Positions 9,142 to 22,336 of a DNA stretch of 64,000 nt are shown in pieces. Position 1 is the stretch's first letter. The number at the start of each line of letters is the position of its first letter. The DNA comes from Anaeramoeba flamelloides (taxonomy: Eukaryota; Metamonada; Anaeramoebidae), in NCBI GenBank assembly GCA_027625915.1, contig JANTQA010000036.1, positions 3,777,501 to 3,841,500 on the forward strand. Reading direction: 5' to 3'. The position numbers were made by a program, and so were the translations under genes. Under the pieces are notes generated by a model. The model had not been told where the DNA came from. It saw only the letters and a program-made list of their open reading frames with translations, and made no database searches.

Positions 9142-12100
9142 AAAGTCGATTTTTGTTGAAAAAATTTTATTATTAAATATTTTTCTAGTACTATACTGAG
9201 AAATTTAAATTTATTTAATAAAATTTTATAGTTCATTTTCCCATTTTGTATCTCATATCTCAAATTTTCAAACAAACTTAAGAGAAAGAACCTTTTGAAG
9301 CACAACCAATTAATCAAAGTTTTTTAACATTTTAAAAGAATAAAATGCTTTCTTCAAAGCTTGTGTATAAAAATTTGTAAAATGGAAAATGAAGTGAAAA
9401 TTTCCATATATTTATTGGAATTTATCTGTATCTTGTTGGAAAAAATTTTAGAAATTTTTCTTAATTTTAGGATGAACAAAATGTTCTATGAAGGTTATTT
9501 CTCTTTTTTTTAAACAAAAATTTTAAATCCAACTTGTAAGTTAATCATAAAATATCAATATTATTATTAATAAAATTATTCGATATTTATTTTTTACTTT
9601 TGAATTGTTGTATCAATAAAATTGATTTATTTTCAATTTCATTTGAAAGCATTTTTATTTCTTGTTTTATTTTTATTTTTATTCTCAAGTGGTGTTTTTC
9701 ATTGTTTCATTGTTTGGTCTTTTTTCTTTTTGGGGTTTATTTAAAATTATTTTGATTTTTTCATAAATTTCCTTTGTGAATTCTTTTAGGATTGATATTG
9801 AATTTTTTTTCTTAATTTTTCTTTTTAGTTGAATCTTTTGTAAATGTTTTTTGATTTTTTTTTTATATTTTTTTGATGATGAGGGTTCAACCCTTAAATG
9901 TTATTTTAAAGATTTCTCTTGATTTTTCGCTTTGTTTGATAAAAATATTTGAAAATTGGAATATTGAAAACAAATTTATAAATCTTTTGTAAAATAATAA
10001 AAAAATGTAATTTTGGTGAGAAATTAAAGGCAATACTTTTGTTAGATTCGTCCAAGCTAAGAAAATAAAAATGACAAATATTTGTAAATTATACTTTGTA
10101 TTTTTTTTTTTTTTTTTTTGATTTCAAGAAAATTATTTGGAATGGTGATCTTTCAAGTTTGGTCTTCTAAAAGAAAAGATTTGTTTCAAATACACACCTT
10201 TTTGAGTCTATTTTTTCGTTTATTGTTTGATTAATTTCACTTGTTTGTTATAGATACATCTCTAGATCCAAAACCAAATTTAATAAAACCAAAAATTGAA
10301 TCAAAAAAAATGTACAAAAAAAAAATAAAATTTAAAGATTCTAATCTGGTTTTCTTTGGTTGGTATTTATTTTAACAAATAGAGTAACAAATGATCTATA
10401 TTTGGTATCCAATGTTTCAATATCCCACGGCACCCAAACAATCATTTTTTCGTATGTTCGCACAATTTAAATTTTTCAAAATTGTAAAAGATACCTACTT
10501 CATTAATGGGATAGTAAACTAAAAAAAAATCTTCTCAAAAATTTCATAGCCAATTGATATAAATCTGATATCTTGAAATTGTAAAATGAAAGTAAAAAAA
10601 TAATTACTATAAGAACAAACTTACTTTTAAAGCTATTTTGAGAAATGAATTATTGTCTTTAAAAGTTTGATCCATTTTTCTTATATTCTCAAAAAATTCA
10701 AAATTTGAAATATTTAAAAATTATTTTAAAAAAAATATTTTTGTTGAAAAAGAAAGAAATCAAATTGTCTATGTAAGAATTGTACAAAAGTTACTTTAAG
10801 AATAAAATTATTAAATTTTTAAAATAAAAAAGTATAAAAAATATACTTAAATATTTTAGACCCGCCCTATTTTTCTCAATAATAACAGTATGCTGTAATT
10901 CGGTATAATGGTATTAGTGTGTTGTGTCCAAATATCTCTAAAAATCTATACTAAATCTTATCTATATTATCAATTATTGCATTTATAACGAATCATGTCA
11001 CTATTAAAAATTGTCATCTTTTGATTTTTTTTTAATTCCTTTTTCAAATCTAAAAATAGAAATGAAAATAATGGTATTTCAGTATTAAATAATTCATATT
11101 TAGAACTTTAGAATGAAATTATTTTTTTGATTATTTAATTTCAAAGATTTACCCACTAATCATCAACATAAACACCCAAAGACCGATTGATTTTGTTTAT
11201 TTTTTATAAAGATAATTGGAACATCAATATATTTCCAATATTTATGAAATAATTTGCCAAAAGAATCTATCAAGTTAATTATTGAATTTTTGAAAACAAT
11301 TGAATTTTATAGTAATTAATCTACATTATGTCACAAATTTAAGAAAGATATTTTATGACTTTGTTGTCTGAATATTTATAATTCAACCTTAATTTGGTTG
11401 GCGAAATGCAGATTTTTTTCTAAAATTCCTTGATAGATTTTTATTAATAAAACGAATCATTTTTAATTGATGAGATCAACAAATATTATAAGTTGACTAA
11501 TCAATTTTTTAGAAACATTTGATACATGGAGCACTAATGCAATTACACACAACAACAACAACATATTTTAATCTTAGCCTTCTACCGGGTAGACAGTAAT
11601 TCCTTAATTTCATAAAAAAATACAATAGTTATTTCAAACTTGAAAAAAATATAATTTCTTTATGTCGGGAACTGATCAAAACAATTTTTTCTTTCCATTG
11701 AATAAAAAATATTGATAGAAAAAATCGAATCATTAAAGAAAACACTGCTTCCAAAATACTGTTTTAAAACCTGGAAAATAGAACTTACTATTCGAAAGTG
11801 ATATTTTTTTAATTGGGTTATTTTTAATTAAAAATCAATAACCAAATCTTAATTATTCCAGTGTGTTATTAATTATGTAAAGGTTATATTTAGCAATAAA
11901 CTCAACATAACTCTAACATTATTTCACAAATTTTTAATATTTTCAAACAAATAAAACTCATTTCCATTGTTATTATAATTTGTGTTGAAAAGTTTAATCC
12001 ATCAAGTTCCCAACAATTTTTTCAAAAGAAAATCTCGAAATTTTGTATTTTGGAAATAAAATAATATAATAAACATTATTATACATAAGAATTATGAAAA

Positions 12101-15100
12101 AGAGTTTACAATTTTCTAAGATATTAAAGGGGATTGAAAAAAAGATGAAATTTTTTAGTATAATTTTTTTTCGTTTTTAATTGTAAAATTTTTAAAATTT
12201 TTATTTGAAATATTAGATCGATAATTTTCAAAAATTTTCTTTAATAATCGAAAAAGAAACATATTTTTCAATTTTAAAATACTTTTTGTATGTTTCTTTC
12301 AAAAGATATTGCTAAATTAAATTGAAAAACTGATTTTTTTTCTCTTCTTTGAATATTTTTTATAATTTTATTTTTTTCCATGTCCGGGTTAAATATTACT
12401 CCCTGTTTTTTTTTTCTGCAAATTCTTAACATTTATTCTTTTTTTTTTACTTAAATTCAATCAAAAATTTTTTCATTTCAACTTTTTTCAAAAATAAAAA
12501 AATACCCCAAAAATTGGTGTTTTTTTCAAGAGTAGGTAATTTTGAAAAAGGGGATATTTGAATCTTAATAGGTTTTATAACCATTTTTTCTTAATAACAT
12601 AAAATTATTAGAACTTTGAAAAAAAATATTATAAAAGGTGTATAATTTGTATCCAATATGTAATTTTGGTTAACTTTAGTTTTTCATAATTTCTTTTTTC
12701 GTGGTAGAGATTTTTCATAATAAAAAAAAATGTTTTTTGTTATAGAAGAATATATAAATTAAGCGATCAAAGAGACTGGCAACCAAACAAAATTAAATAG
12801 CTTTTTGGTTTCTTAAAGTTCTATTATTAATATTAAATTTGAAAAATATAGGATCAAATTAGAAAATTTATATCAACATATAGAGTTGATTTTTATTCGA
12901 ATTTTTTATCATCAAAAAACAAAAATTTCAAAAAAAATTGAGAAAATTACAAAAAATTTTGAACAAAATTACATTCATAATTTTAAATTTTACTGGAAAG
13001 ATAAAGGAAATTTTACTTCAAAATTTAGTTGATTTTAGGTATACATAAGATGGTGGTGAATTAGATTTTACATTGGAATAAAAAAGAAAAAAAAATCATG
13101 ATTCTATTTCGAAACAAGAATAAAAGTTGTTGGTTACCCATTTTTTTGTTCCTTGTGATAACCAAGGAAACAAGACAATTTTTTGTTAACAAACAAATTG
13201 AATTCTCTTAAAAACGTGTACACTACTTGTTATAGTTAATAAAGGATTTTTTTACTTCTCATTTTTTTTATAATTTTTGCAAACAATTGGGTTTTTTCGC
13301 ATTTGATCGTAAAAAAAACGATACCTCTAAAGATATTTTTACTTTCTATTGTAAAAATTTTGTTGTTTAATTTTTTCCATTGAGACTGGGTTTTTTGTTC
13401 AGAATTTTTAGGGCTTTGGGTTGAATAAAATCAAATTGATCAAAATTTTGACTTTTTCAAAATCAATAATTTAATTCTACCATTTTTTAGTTAATATTTT
13501 TAATTTTTCTAAAAACATTTATTCAACTTTTAGGGTGGGTACTCTTGATGGAGGTGGGTCGAAATATTTAAAATTTTCAATAGCTATAAAATTGAATTTA
13601 AGTAAACCCTAAAAATGTTTGAGGAAGAAACAGAAATTTTGAAAATCGAAAATAATTTTCAGAAATTAAAAAAAAAACTTCTCAAATATTTTAGATAATT
13701 TCATTAAAAATGTATTTATTGATATTAAAAAGCTCAATTTTGTTGATAAAATACCCCCTCGCCCAGCATATTCACCCAAAAAGTTGAATCTTTTTTATGT
13801 GAAAAATACACATTTGTTCAAAAAACTTTCCAAATTACATCTCGATTTTGCAATTGTTTTTCAATGTTTTTATGCTATCGGAGAATTATCCAAGAATCAA
13901 ATCTTGGTGGTATCTAAAAATCAGTCTTTTGAAGAGTTTTAGTTTAACTACTTTTGCCTTGATCCTTGAGAAAAATAAATAATTATGGAATAAAACTTTT
14001 CAATCACTTACTTTTTTCCAATCAATAAAATTGCCACATGAGTGTTTTTTTTTAATTGTAATTTAAATTGAGAATGAGTTTTAGAATAAATGTTGCCATT
14101 TGCTTTACCAGAACTATTGTTGCTTGTAAAATAAAATAAACTTGATTTTCATTCAATTTTGAATCAAAATAAAACCCATAATGAAGAAAAGGATCAAATT
14201 CTTACAATCCTACAACGATAGACCACAACAGTGTGACTATTATTTGGAATTAAAGTTTCTAAATTTTACTTTCTGTTATTTTATTTTTTAAAAATTCATA
14301 AGAAAATTTTGATACATTTTTTTTACCATGAAAAGTATTTGCGAAAAGAGTTTATGAATTGTTTTTATCTAATAATGAATAAATTCTCTTGCTTATTCCG
14401 ATTTATTCACTTTTCCTCCAGATTAGAGAGTGTGGAACAAACTCTTTGAGATTTTTAGTTTAATTTTCTTAATTGTTAACCCTCTCTAGTTGTGTAAAAA
14501 CTTTTGGCAAAATCTCACAATTTTCCAAAGACAGATAATACACTTTTATCACAAAGACTAATAAGGAAATACAATACCAATTGAAAATTTCTCTTTGAAA
14601 GTGGTTTGGGAAGATTATTCTTTTTTTTATCTATGCAATAAAATGTTTGATCCTTTTTAAAAGTGAACCAAAAAATTTCTAAATGCTAATTGCCTACAAA
14701 TCTGTTTGAGTTGGCAAATTTTAAAATTTGTCACTGTTATTCAAGAAATTCCACTCTTTTTACTTTGGTGGTGAGCACATAGAAATCGTTTGTTTGCTCA
14801 AAAAAGTTCCTATTTGAACATTTATGTTTCAAACAAATTGTTGACAAAACTTGAAACGAAGAATCTGTTTGTGCTTAGTTCTTCAGAATTGGGGCTTATT
14901 TGAGTTTTTCTTATTTTTTTTTTTTTTATGTTTGCTTGGTTACTGTAACCAATAAATGAAAAAACAAAACGTTAGTAAGTTGTGTGTTCTCTGGTACTCA
15001 CAGAAAGTAATCGAAAAAATTGGATAACAAAAGTTTGTATTAAAGGAATTCGTCTATTTTGGGATTGGTTTAAAAACCATTGTATATTTCTCATTTCCCA

Positions 15101-16049
15101 TACAAACAAACATTAAACCTCTTACATTTTTTTCCAATCGGGTCAAATTGTCTCCATTATAACCCTTGTATTTCAAAGTTGGCAGTTCAATTACCTGTTG
15201 GTGATTTACAAATCAAATTTAAGAGGATTCCAAAGTTTTTTTCGGAAAGGTAAAATTAAGATCAAATTTCTTATTTCTGAGTTAAGAGAAATTCGAAATA
15301 AAATTACAATTGTGATAAAAATTTAATCTATACTACTTTTCAGATTTAACTTGAACGATTCGGACAAATGGAAATTTTCCGTCACTTTCAATTTACTTGA
15401 TAAGGTTTGGTTTGATATTTGTTTAAGATTTACTGCTCATGGCAACTAATAATTGTTCTTTCCCGAATTTTGAGTGGTTAAGTAAACCAAAAAATAAAAT
15501 TCTAAAAAACAATCTCCATATTTCTCAAATTGAAAATGTAAAATATTTTGCTAAAAAAATACCTTTTTAGGGTCATTTTTTGTTGAAAAAAAAAAAAAAC
15601 AAGAATAAATTTTTAAAAAAAATGAAAAAAATAAATTAATTTAATATTCAATAATAATTAAAATTAAGATTTTTCTTTGTTATCTCAAAACAAAAAAAAA
15701 AGGAAAATAAAATAAAAAGGTGAACGTTGGAAAACAATTCTCCAAATCCTGCTAATCGTAAAATCCAAAGGATCAAACTTTAAGGTCAGCTTTTCAAAAA
15801 AATCATAATAACAAGAAACCATAAAAATCACCAAAGCCCTGAGTCTCTCAAAGGAAAGCAATGCTTTAGGTGTCATCTTTATGGAATTTTTAAAAATTGA
15901 AATTTGGTCATGATGAACTTGAAAACCCTTTTTTTTTTTTAAAAAAAAGCTGAATGTATATTTATGCTCAATTAGTTTTTCAACAAATAGCAGTTTAAAC
16001 GGAATTGGTTCCGAATATTAAAAACACAACGACATACAAAACATGGGGG
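9142..16049. other. Long AT-rich gene desert
   Basis: Almost 7 kb without a supportable gene. It contains one copy of a dispersed repeat (10575-11900) and many A/T homopolymers. Stretches around 13880-15250 are a little less AT-rich and contain isolated GTAAGT-type donor words on both strands, so a highly fragmented gene cannot be excluded. No protein domain could be read in any frame. Confidence 0.5.
10575..11900. repeat. Dispersed repeat, copy 1 (pair with 48800-49380)
   Basis: Two blocks match 48800-49380 in the same orientation and order. The first is about 10575-10790 (landmarks GAAATTGTAAAATGAA, GAAATGAATTATTGT, TGTACAAAAGTTAC). The second is about 11605-11890 (landmarks AAAAAAATACAATAGT, GAAAAAAATATAATTT, AAAATACTGTTTTAAAA, GTGTGTTATTAAT). 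Roughly 0.8 kb between the blocks has no counterpart in the second copy and may be an insertion. No coding region or terminal repeat was identified. The family is unknown. Confidence 0.5.
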
Positions 16050-17144
16050 CTAACACTTGAGCCCAAATTCGCTTTCTAATTCTTGAAGCCAATTGTTTTG
16101 TTGGAAGGAAAAAGAAGGGTACAAATCTATTTTCAGTGTTCCATATTTCCAATTGGGGGTACACTCGTTTTGATTTTGGTTGAATCTAAAGTTTGGCTGG
16201 TTTGTTTTCTGTTTTTTATGGAGGTTTTGAATAGTGTTGTTGTTGTTGTTTCTCTTTGAATCGGAAAAGCATATTGGGTTCAATTGCCTTTTTCGAATTG
16301 TTTCATTCTTGTTTGAAAAAGTAAAATTGACAAACCCGCTCTCCTTTCCATCTTCGTTGCCATTACCATTACCATTGCCATTGCCACTGCCACTATAAAT
16401 GCAACCTTCACTGCCAGTGCCATGGTCATTACCACTCCCAAAATAACCTTCAATGCCGGTGCCATTATCCTTATCATTATGATTGTTAATTACATTACAT
16501 TTACCATTTCCATTGCTGGTTACGTTATCTTCCTGTGTCGAGAGTATTTCCTTTTTTTGGGTAGTGGTGTCCTCACAAGCACTGCCTTTGAGTGTGCTTG
16601 CCTCCTTGACGGTACCCGTTCCCGTTTCCTTTTCGTTACTTGCAGATCTCCTGATGTTTCTTGTCGCGGCCCTGTGTGAGAAATTTAAATTGATAAGCTT
16701 GTCTTTAAACAACTTGCGTGACTTTGTTCTTTTGCTACGTGCCTTAAAAACCTTTTTGTCCTTTTTGGAGGGGATTTTGAAAATCAGCCAGTCCCTCGAG
16801 TAAAAGGAGCAGTTTGTTAAATGGAAGTTCTTCTTGAAAAAGGCACTCACACCCCGCTCGATCGTCCTCCTCGACTTTTGTGTCAGGTATGACAAATCGG
16901 AGATGCAGTCCTTTCGGATCATAACCTTATTCGGCGCATTGGGCAAACTTTTCTTGTTCTTCAGACGCATGATCCATTTTTTCTCCAGGTGCATTTCAGA
17001 GAGCCCCACAAAGCACTGCGAGCGCAGGAAAAACATCTGGTTGAGCCGATCAATGTACGATTTGTTCTCCTCAAAAAACTTCAAGATGCTTGCCAAATTA
17101 GGGTGCCTTTTTAATTCGTCGGAAAGCTGCGTAGATTGGGACAT
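16050..17144 (-). CDS. Orphan basic, Asn/Gly-rich protein, possible DNA-binding
   Basis: I do not recognise this 364-residue protein. Residues 1-130 look globular. Within them, residues 80-104 (CISDLSYLTQKSRRTIERGV plus SAFFK) resemble a helix-turn-helix, followed by FYSRDWLIFKIP, which could be a wing. Residues 128-170 are strongly basic and could be a nuclear localisation signal. The middle (about 215-270) is low complexity with Gly-Asn dipeptides, encoded by a trinucleotide-derived minisatellite. A second basic Asn-rich stretch follows, and the end reads WLQELESEFGLKC. The open frame is uninterrupted and far GC-richer than the flanks, which argues that it is a real gene. Start: first Met of the frame at 17144. 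A nuclear regulatory role is inference only. There are no neighbours within 4 kb. Confidence 0.7.
   Translation of the reverse strand: MSQSTQLSDELKRHPNLASILKFFEENKSYIDRLNQMFFLRSQCFVGLSEMHLEKKWIMRLKNKKSLPNAPNKVMIRKDCISDLSYLTQKSRRTIERGVSAFFKKNFHLTNCSFYSRDWLIFKIPSKKDKKVFKARSKRTKSRKLFKDKLINLNFSHRAATRNIRRSASNEKETGTGTVKEASTLKGSACEDTTTQKKEILSTQEDNVTSNGNGKCNVINNHNDKDNGTGIEGYFGSGNDHGTGSEGCIYSGSGNGNGNGNGNEDGKESGFVNFTFSNKNETIRKRQLNPICFSDSKRNNNNNTIQNLHKKQKTNQPNFRFNQNQNECTPNWKYGTLKIDLYPSFSFQQNNWLQELESEFGLKC
16355..16480. repeat. Minisatellite in coding DNA (Gly-Asn repeats)
   Basis: On the plus strand it appears as repeated CCATTACCATTGCCA-type hexamers and derivatives. Read on the minus strand it codes for GNGNGNGN and nearby degenerate Gly-Ser/Gly-Thr copies of the orphan gene at 16050-17144. 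The unit keeps the reading frame, so length changes would not break the gene. Confidence 0.75.
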
Positions 17145-20100
17145 AATGAGAGTTGTGAACAGAGGCTAATATAAAATTTGGATAAAGTGAAAGCACAAAT
17201 AAGCTTTATTTTATAAAAAAGTTTTTTGAAAGGAATTTCAAGTTTTTACTTTAAAAAAAAAATAAAAAAAATAAATTCAAATTTCTATTTTTCAAGAGAA
17301 ATTAACTTGACAAAATAGATTTGAAGTACTTTTTAGGGAAGGTTGTCTGATATTTTTTTGGGTCATAAAAAAAATAATGTAAATCTTTTTTTTTTTTTTT
17401 TGGATCTTTTTTGAAATGTTGATGTTTTGGTTTTTTTTCTAATTTCCCAATACAAACCCAGACATAGGCTTAAAAAGCAAAATCTTTAATATTGAAATTT
17501 ACTAACTTTTTCCAAACAATATCCTGAGAAGGAGAAAAAAGAGAAAAACTTGATTTTCAGTTACCCACAAGCACCATTCAATTTCTGTTTTGCCACAAAA
17601 AATTAACCGTTCGATGAAATTTCAGTTTTAAAACATATGGTGATCAAGTATTTTCAATTTGTCTAAAAATCAAATTTAAATTGAAAAAGTTAAATTTTCT
17701 TAATTTTTGGTACTTTTTCGAGTTTACTGCCACACATTTTTTTCCACGCAGGCTTATTCCCACACCTACTCTACAATTTCATTCTGGAAAATCAACCGAT
17801 TAATAACATATTTTTCTTTTTTTTACTTTATTTTACAAGAGTAAAATTTCTTTTCAATATCTCTCTTCATTTCGATCTAATTCTAATAATTGCCGTTTAA
17901 AAGCATTTACAACACTTTGTTGGTTTGTTATTTGTACACAAAAAGTTAATGACAATTTTTTAAATTCTTTTTGTCATTTATGTGGTTGTTCGAAAGGTCC
18001 AAACTACACATAAAAGAGTTCTAATTTCATTTCAGAGAGCTCCAGTTTTATTTTTTTATTTGCGAAATTGCATGAAAACTTTTTGTTTTAACTTTACTTC
18101 ACTTTTCAAATTTTTAATCCCAAACGACGAAGAGTAAATCCAAATATCGATATACTGTTTACTCATTTGCTCTTAATCTTTTTTCTACTTTTCTGTTTTT
18201 CGAAAAAGATTCAATTTGTTCTTAAAATTCGAAAAAAAAAAAAGCTTTTAACCAATCCATATCACCTTCTGATTATTTTTAATTTTTGGAACCAAGTAAA
18301 AAACTAAGAAATTTCAAGATATGTTGAAAATCGAAATTGGGTGGGTTTAACCAAACAAATTTTACCTTACATTTTGTGGTTGGATTTTAAATTCTGGTAA
18401 TCCAAACGACATAGGAAAATTGACACAAAATCTTTTGAAACATTTCGCTTAAAATTCAAATTACGAATTTAACGAACCTCAGGATATTCCAACACTTTAG
18501 AGCAACAATGGATCACATTTGTGAAATCATATTTTTCTTTCCAATTTTTTAAAGTTAGACGTGAGAATTAGCTTGCAAAGGCTTTAAGAAAACTATGTAG
18601 TGGCAAAAAACGCTGAGATTTAAAAAATATACAGAGTAAATTACAGGTCACTTTTGTAACTCCAAAAAAAACGTCAGATTTTATTTTTGCCTTTAATTGG
18701 CTATCCACGAGAAAAGATCCAAAAAGCGACACCCAAATTGGGTTTTTTGAGATTGGAAATTAATAATAAAAGCTGTTCAATTCTTATGAAAGTCTGACAA
18801 TTCATATTTATTTTAACTTTCTTAATATTTTGTTGACCCAATTATTTTTATGGTATTGGATTTTTTTTTTAGTCCTTTTCCCAAATATTTTTTAAAGAAT
18901 TCTTTTTGTCAAAAAATTTTTTAGACATTGAATAATACAAACTTAATTGACAGAAATTAAAATCTATGATTTTTTTTTTGAGAGAGATTGAGATGCTTTG
19001 TTGCAAACTGAAGGATATAAATTTTAATTTGAATGTTAAAAAATATCTTCCAAATATCCCTTCGAATGCAATGATGATTTTGCTCAAATGGCTGTGAACT
19101 TGAAGGACTTCGTTTTACTGAACTACTTTGAACATCATACTTGGGTTTTCAAACAAAAAGGGTTTCCAAGTTATATGATCTTTCTATTAGCCAGTCATAT
19201 TTTCTATAAAAAAAGCTTCTACAAATTATTGAGGAACTCTTATGAATCAAAAAATCAGTTCAACAAATTATTAAACATCAAAATGTTCTTACCCAAATAC
19301 TCGTAGTGGACAGTATGAACCAATTATGAGTTGACTTTTTATTTGCTGGACTTTTTTAGTTGGATTCTTTAGAAAGTAATTGCATCATTTTGGAAAATTT
19401 CAAAAACTACTCGGATTTGTTAGGTAAAGTTTCTCATTCCAACATCTTAGAAAAATGATCAAATACTGGGATTCAAAAAGCAATTTGTTATCAACCCTTT
19501 TGTCAATTTTGACAGGATTTGGTGAAAACGATTTATATTTGAAAGTTTTGTGAATTTTCTTTTCATTTTTGGCAAAAAACTTTTGCCAATCTAGACTCTT
19601 ATATTGGTTATTGTTTCGAACAAAATGATCAAATGAAGTGATCAAGAACAAATTATAGAGTCTTATTCCTTTTTTAATACAAATAAAACAGTTTCAATTT
19701 TATTTTGTGCTTTTAATTTCTCTTTGAAAAGATTTGGAATTTTTTTTTTTTTTTTTTCATAAAATCCGATTGAATTCTATTTCAAATATCAAAGCACTAT
19801 AATAACATCACTGATCCAAAACTTACTTGAAATTTTTGTCTTACTTTTCTAATTATTTGAAAGGTGTGTATGAATTTTCACCAAATACAATTTCTCCTTA
19901 TTGAAAGATGAACAAAAAAGGAATTAATGCAAAATTTCTCATTTTAACAACATACACATCACAAAAACCTTTTTTTTTCATCAGAAATTGTTTGAATACT
20001 ACCAAAATCTAATTTGCTTGAGAAGGAAGGAAGTTTAATTTTGAATTTTTTTCTTTACTCATTCACTACAACCCAAGAGAAAATTAATAGCCAAATAATT

Positions 20101-21261
20101 TCTCTGCATTAAATATTCCCAAAACAGTCATACTATCTTAATTTTACAAGTTGTGAATTTTTTTTTTTTTTTTTTATTAACAACCACAAACCGAAAGAAT
20201 TCTTAGGAGGTTGAGCTTAAACAAGAAAAATGATAAAAAAAATTAATATTCTAGTTTTTTTTGGTATGGCTTGAGATGGGCAAAACATTTTTACAAAACA
20301 TATCCCAATTTGTTATTATCTCACCAAAGTTCCAAGTTTCAGCCTTTCCAAAAGATAGAATTGATTCCCTTTGCACTCCATGGTTTTCAAATTCAATTCT
20401 TATTTGTTGTTATTACTTTTTTTTGATAGACTTATGTGGTGCAAGTGTTAAAGAGACAAAAGATAATCTGTTTGGTTAGTGGTGTTGTATCTTTTTTTTT
20501 TCCAAATATTTCTCTTTTTGTAAACCAGTTTTTTGACAAAATGATCAAATTGTTTCTTGGATTCTCATAATATTTTTTTTTTCCAGAAATAGCAAAAGAA
20601 AATGATACCCAAAGAGTTTTACAACTAACACCTGGAAACATCTAAAATTAAAGTTGTTGCCATCCAATTTAAATCATTTTAGTTCACCATGTGTAAAATG
20701 ACTCAAAAAAAATTTTAGAAAAATAATTAAGTTGTTGATCTTCTACAGTAAGGAAGTTAGGAATTATTACTATTTTGAAAAATTTTCATTCGGAAAATCA
20801 TAACTGAAACAACATTTTTTTGAGTGATATGTGAGATTGAAATGATGAAATTAAGATACAAATATTTGTCCCATTTCTGAAAAGCACCAAAAGTTATACA
20901 AATTGGACTTTAAGTTTTCAGTTTTTTTTACTAAATATTTGGGTTTTTTTAAATTATCCTTTTAATCGAAAAATGTTTTTTATACTTTTTTCACTTTTTC
21001 AGACAAATTTTAAAAATCTTTATTTTGCTAAACTTTTTTGTTTTTAATGTTTTTTCGGTGTTTGAATTAATTCCAAATTCTTGAATAATTTTATCAATTA
21101 AAACAAATCTTTTATTAATTTCTGTAACAAGTACTTCGATTATTAAAAAAAAAAAAAACATCTCTAGACATTTAAATCTTGGAATAGAGGTTTATTTTTT
21201 TTCCTATTGAAAAATACTGAATGTATACATATAATAAAAGTAATAACATGTCTCCTTGATA
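17145..21261. other. Intergenic stretch, no gene recognised
   Basis: This region is less extreme in composition than the 21-28 kb region. It holds back-to-back short ORFs (18869-19087 minus, 19088-19306 plus, 19400-19651 minus, 20261-20479 plus). None shows a domain, a splice-bounded structure or a homologue I can name. They are left unannotated. Confidence 0.45.
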
Positions 21262-22139
21262 CCCCTTAGAACCCCAAAAAACCTAATAGTTTTTGATACA
21301 GAATTTTTAATTTGAAATTGTGATCAAAGATTTTTAGATATTGAATTTATAAACAATTAATTTCGAAAGACGATTTTATAATTAAAAATTGTATAATTAC
21401 CAACAATAAAAAAATTAGTTTGAAAATTTTTTTTCAACTTTCGAAAAAATTTTTCTTGATTATTGTGATTTTATTATTTTTCCATCAAATTTTGTCAATT
21501 AAAAAAAATTTGTTGTTTTTTTGAAAAGTAAACTCTTTTTCAAATAAAAGGACATAGAAATTTTCAAGAATTATTCATAATTGAATTTAATTAAGTGTAG
21601 TCCCATTCTAAAATATAAAAAAACTTTTAAAAGATAAAAAAAAAAACTTTTTTGAATATTTTAAACTCATTAAAACGAAAAAACAAAAATTAAAATTCAA
21701 TATAATAAAAATTGGTGTGCCCTTTTATTTGAAATGAGAAATCTCGTTTTGTAAATTGTTAAAAAAAAAATTCTAAAACAAATAAAAACCTTTAAATATA
21801 TTATATTGGAAAAAAGTTCTTTACAAGTTATTGATAACTTTTTACACATCAAACTTTTGTTCTTTAAAGTCTCATTTTAAAGATAAAGACACAATTCATT
21901 AAAGTCATTTGTTGGAATTGTTTTTTTTTTATTTTTTTCTCTTTTCTTTGTTCCATGTATCAATCGAATAATGTTCTTGCTTAATTCCTACATCTATCTT
22001 ATTCAAAATCAAACTTAAACTGTTTCCATTTTTATACTGGTAGATTATTTCCAAATTGATTTCTTCTTATTTTTATTTTTTCATTTTCCAATTGTTCAAT
22101 ACTCATAAATAAAAAAGTAAAAAATAAAAAAAATCAATA

Positions 22140-22336
22140 CAGTCAGTTTCACTTTTAAGGCACAAACTTTCAACGAAATTTAAGGCACAAAAAAAATCTC
22201 AAATTAAAGCACAAAATTCAAATTCTAGTAAAAATAAGTTGTAAAAAAAAAAATTCCAAATTTTGTGCCTTAATTTGAGATTTTTTTGTACCTTAAATTT
22301 CGTTGAAAGTTTGTACCGTAAAAGTGAAACTGACTA
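22140..22336. mobile_element. Palindromic MITE (TA-flanked), copy 2
   Basis: The element starts CAGTCAGTTTCACTTTTAAG and ends with its near reverse complement, ending GTGAAACTGAC. The arms (about 90 bp each) are joined by a short A-rich centre, so the whole unit can fold into one long hairpin. TA lies on both sides. The size, CAGT start and TA target suggest mobilisation by a Tc1/mariner-type transposase; this is inference. Confidence 0.8.

Noticed and set aside
16422-17169. Plus-strand ORFs of 85, 106 and 111 codons
   Set aside because: They are antisense shadows of the GC-richer orphan gene; its minus-strand frame is uninterrupted and much longer.
18869-19306. Head-to-head short ORFs that might share a promoter
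   Set aside because: Both are below 75 codons, have AT-driven composition and no recognisable motifs.
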